Source: Paenibacillus marchantiae (GTDB lineage Bacteria; Bacillota; Bacilli; Paenibacillales; Paenibacillaceae). Taken from it: a DNA stretch of 64,000 nucleotides. Shown one piece after another: positions 63,414 to 64,000 of the stretch. The DNA lies in the NCBI RefSeq assembly GCF_028771845.1, contig NZ_CP118270.1:4960001-5024000 (forward strand). Reading direction: 5' to 3'. The translations under genes and the position numbers were made by a program. The notes beneath the pieces were generated by a model that did no database searches, was not told the origin of the DNA, and saw only the letters and a list, made by a program, of their open reading frames with translations. How positions within the stretch are numbered: position 1 is the stretch's first letter; each line of letters begins with the position of its first letter.

Positions 63414-64000
63414 TTAGTGAGCTTTGTGACGAACACTGTGAATGCCATGCATCTGATCAACACGCCAGACGTCAAGTTGCCTCTGCACTTCTGTCCGCAC
63501 CTCGTCCAGACCTGCCTGCTTCAGCTCCTCGTTAAATTTGGGCAGTACCCTGTCCACATCCACACTGCCGGTCATCAGGCTTGGATAGTACTTTTCCCAA
63601 ACCATTTTTATGAGGTTGACCTGAATGGACATACTGGTTAAATTCGGCGTAAATCCGAGCAACTTCGATGTAACGTATTCCGCGTTTGCTGCTCGGTACT
63701 GATCCCACTTATCCAACGGATCGGGATATTTTCCACCGATCGTTTTGAGAATGAACCAGTTTCCTTGTGTATATTGCACACCTTCATAGCCGACTTCTGA
63801 TACCGGATCATTGCCGCTGTCTCCGGAAGATTTCAGCAGCACCTGCCCGTTCTTGTCCAACGTATAATGCACACCTTCAATACCGTAATTAAACAGATTG
63901 CGGATCTCCGGGTCCGTGTTGAGCAAATTCAAAAACTTTACGCTTTCAACGGGGTGCGCTGACTTTGCGTTTATTGCCATAATCCCGCCGCGAACAGATT
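63414..64000 (-). CDS. Solute-binding protein, C-terminal part (runs off window)
   Basis: The frame is open from the window edge to a stop at 63414, about 195 residues. GGIMAINAKSAHPVESVKFL and LLNTDPEIRNLFNYGIEGVHY are typical of the C-terminal half of large LplA-type sugar-binding proteins (DUF3502-like end), as is WEKYYPSLMTGSVDVDRVLP further on. The N-terminal half with the lipobox must lie beyond the window. The gene ends about 125 bases before the riboswitch, without an obvious terminator in between, so readthrough into the riboswitch is conceivable. Confidence 0.85.
   Translation of the reverse strand, partial: SVRGGIMAINAKSAHPVESVKFLNLLNTDPEIRNLFNYGIEGVHYTLDKNGQVLLKSSGDSGNDPVSEVGYEGVQYTQGNWFILKTIGGKYPDPLDKWDQYRAANAEYVTSKLLGFTPNLTSMSIQVNLIKMVWEKYYPSLMTGSVDVDRVLPKFNEELKQAGLDEVRTEVQRQLDVWRVDQMHGIHSVRHKAH

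Noticed and set aside
1..64000. CRISPR arrays, rRNA, tRNA and replication origins
   Set aside because: No regularly spaced repeats, rRNA-like blocks, cloverleaf sequences or DnaA-box clusters were recognised on either strand.

Overview
The window looks like chromosomal DNA of a Paenibacillus-type Gram-positive bacterium. The grounds are strong AGGAGG-type ribosome binding sites, Lpl-type sugar ABC importers without a linked ATPase gene, YesM/YesN-type two-component pairs, many AraC and MarR regulators, secreted glycosidases, copper-amine-oxidase-N domains and a cobalamin riboswitch. No rRNA, tRNA, prophage, intact insertion sequence or CRISPR array was seen. The genus is inferred from family content, not from a marker gene.

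Layout. (1) 1-3.6 kb: a truncated membrane protein, a 111-residue membrane protein (duplicated at 34.2 kb), an ankyrin-like remnant, a secreted beta-propeller protein and a HIT protein. (2) 3.7-7.3 kb: a probable envelope-lipid island, DedA protein - PmtA-like methyltransferase - response regulator - histidine kinase - second PmtA-like methyltransferase. (3) 7.5-18.3 kb: an accessory region of small regulators with efflux pumps or oxidoreductases. It holds ArsR/MFS, MarR/MFS and MarR/SDR/aldo-keto reductase sets, plus FabZ and GNAT genes, with several decayed genes (MMPL, SDR, the 3' end of an arsR copy) and clear palindromic operators. (4) 18.5-23.3 kb: a protein-kinase-fold gene followed by an Imm53-type immunity gene, a lipoprotein lacking a normal start codon, a GH18 protein and a secreted I9-inhibitor-like protein. 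(5) 23.4-31.5 kb: a beta-glucan locus with secreted GH16 lichenase, AraC regulator, two permeases, solute-binding lipoprotein, BadF-type sugar kinase and GH4 6-phospho-glycosidase. (6) 32-38.2 kb: GNAT, two AraC-GyrI-like regulators, a methyltransferase, a B-lectin-like secreted protein and a deleted esterase/TetR locus. (7) 38.6-54.5 kb: a 16-kb polysaccharide locus on the minus strand, with importer, YesM/YesN pair, FAD-dependent oxidoreductase, SGNH hydrolase and a secreted protein of about 1,690 residues. (8) 54.7-64 kb: MarR with a membrane-anchored esterase, a methyltransferase, an accessory SecA, a secreted CAO-N/PKD-like protein, a cobalamin riboswitch serving only a 57-residue ORF, and the end of another solute-binding protein.

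How the genes appear to work together. Regions 5 and 7 are two carbohydrate-scavenging systems: secreted enzymes cut polymers, Lpl-type importers take up oligomers, and cytoplasmic enzymes finish the work. Region 7 shares a conserved 40-bp upstream motif (34/40 identical) between the importer operon and the giant enzyme gene, which suggests one regulator, probably the encoded YesN-type protein. Perfect matches to the cre consensus lie before the AraC gene and the giant gene, implying CcpA control. The most unusual points are the riboswitch with a single small ORF, the shared 40-bp motif, the oxidoreductase/SGNH/giant-protein trio, the paired lipid methyltransferases around a two-component system, and the kinase-Imm53 pair.
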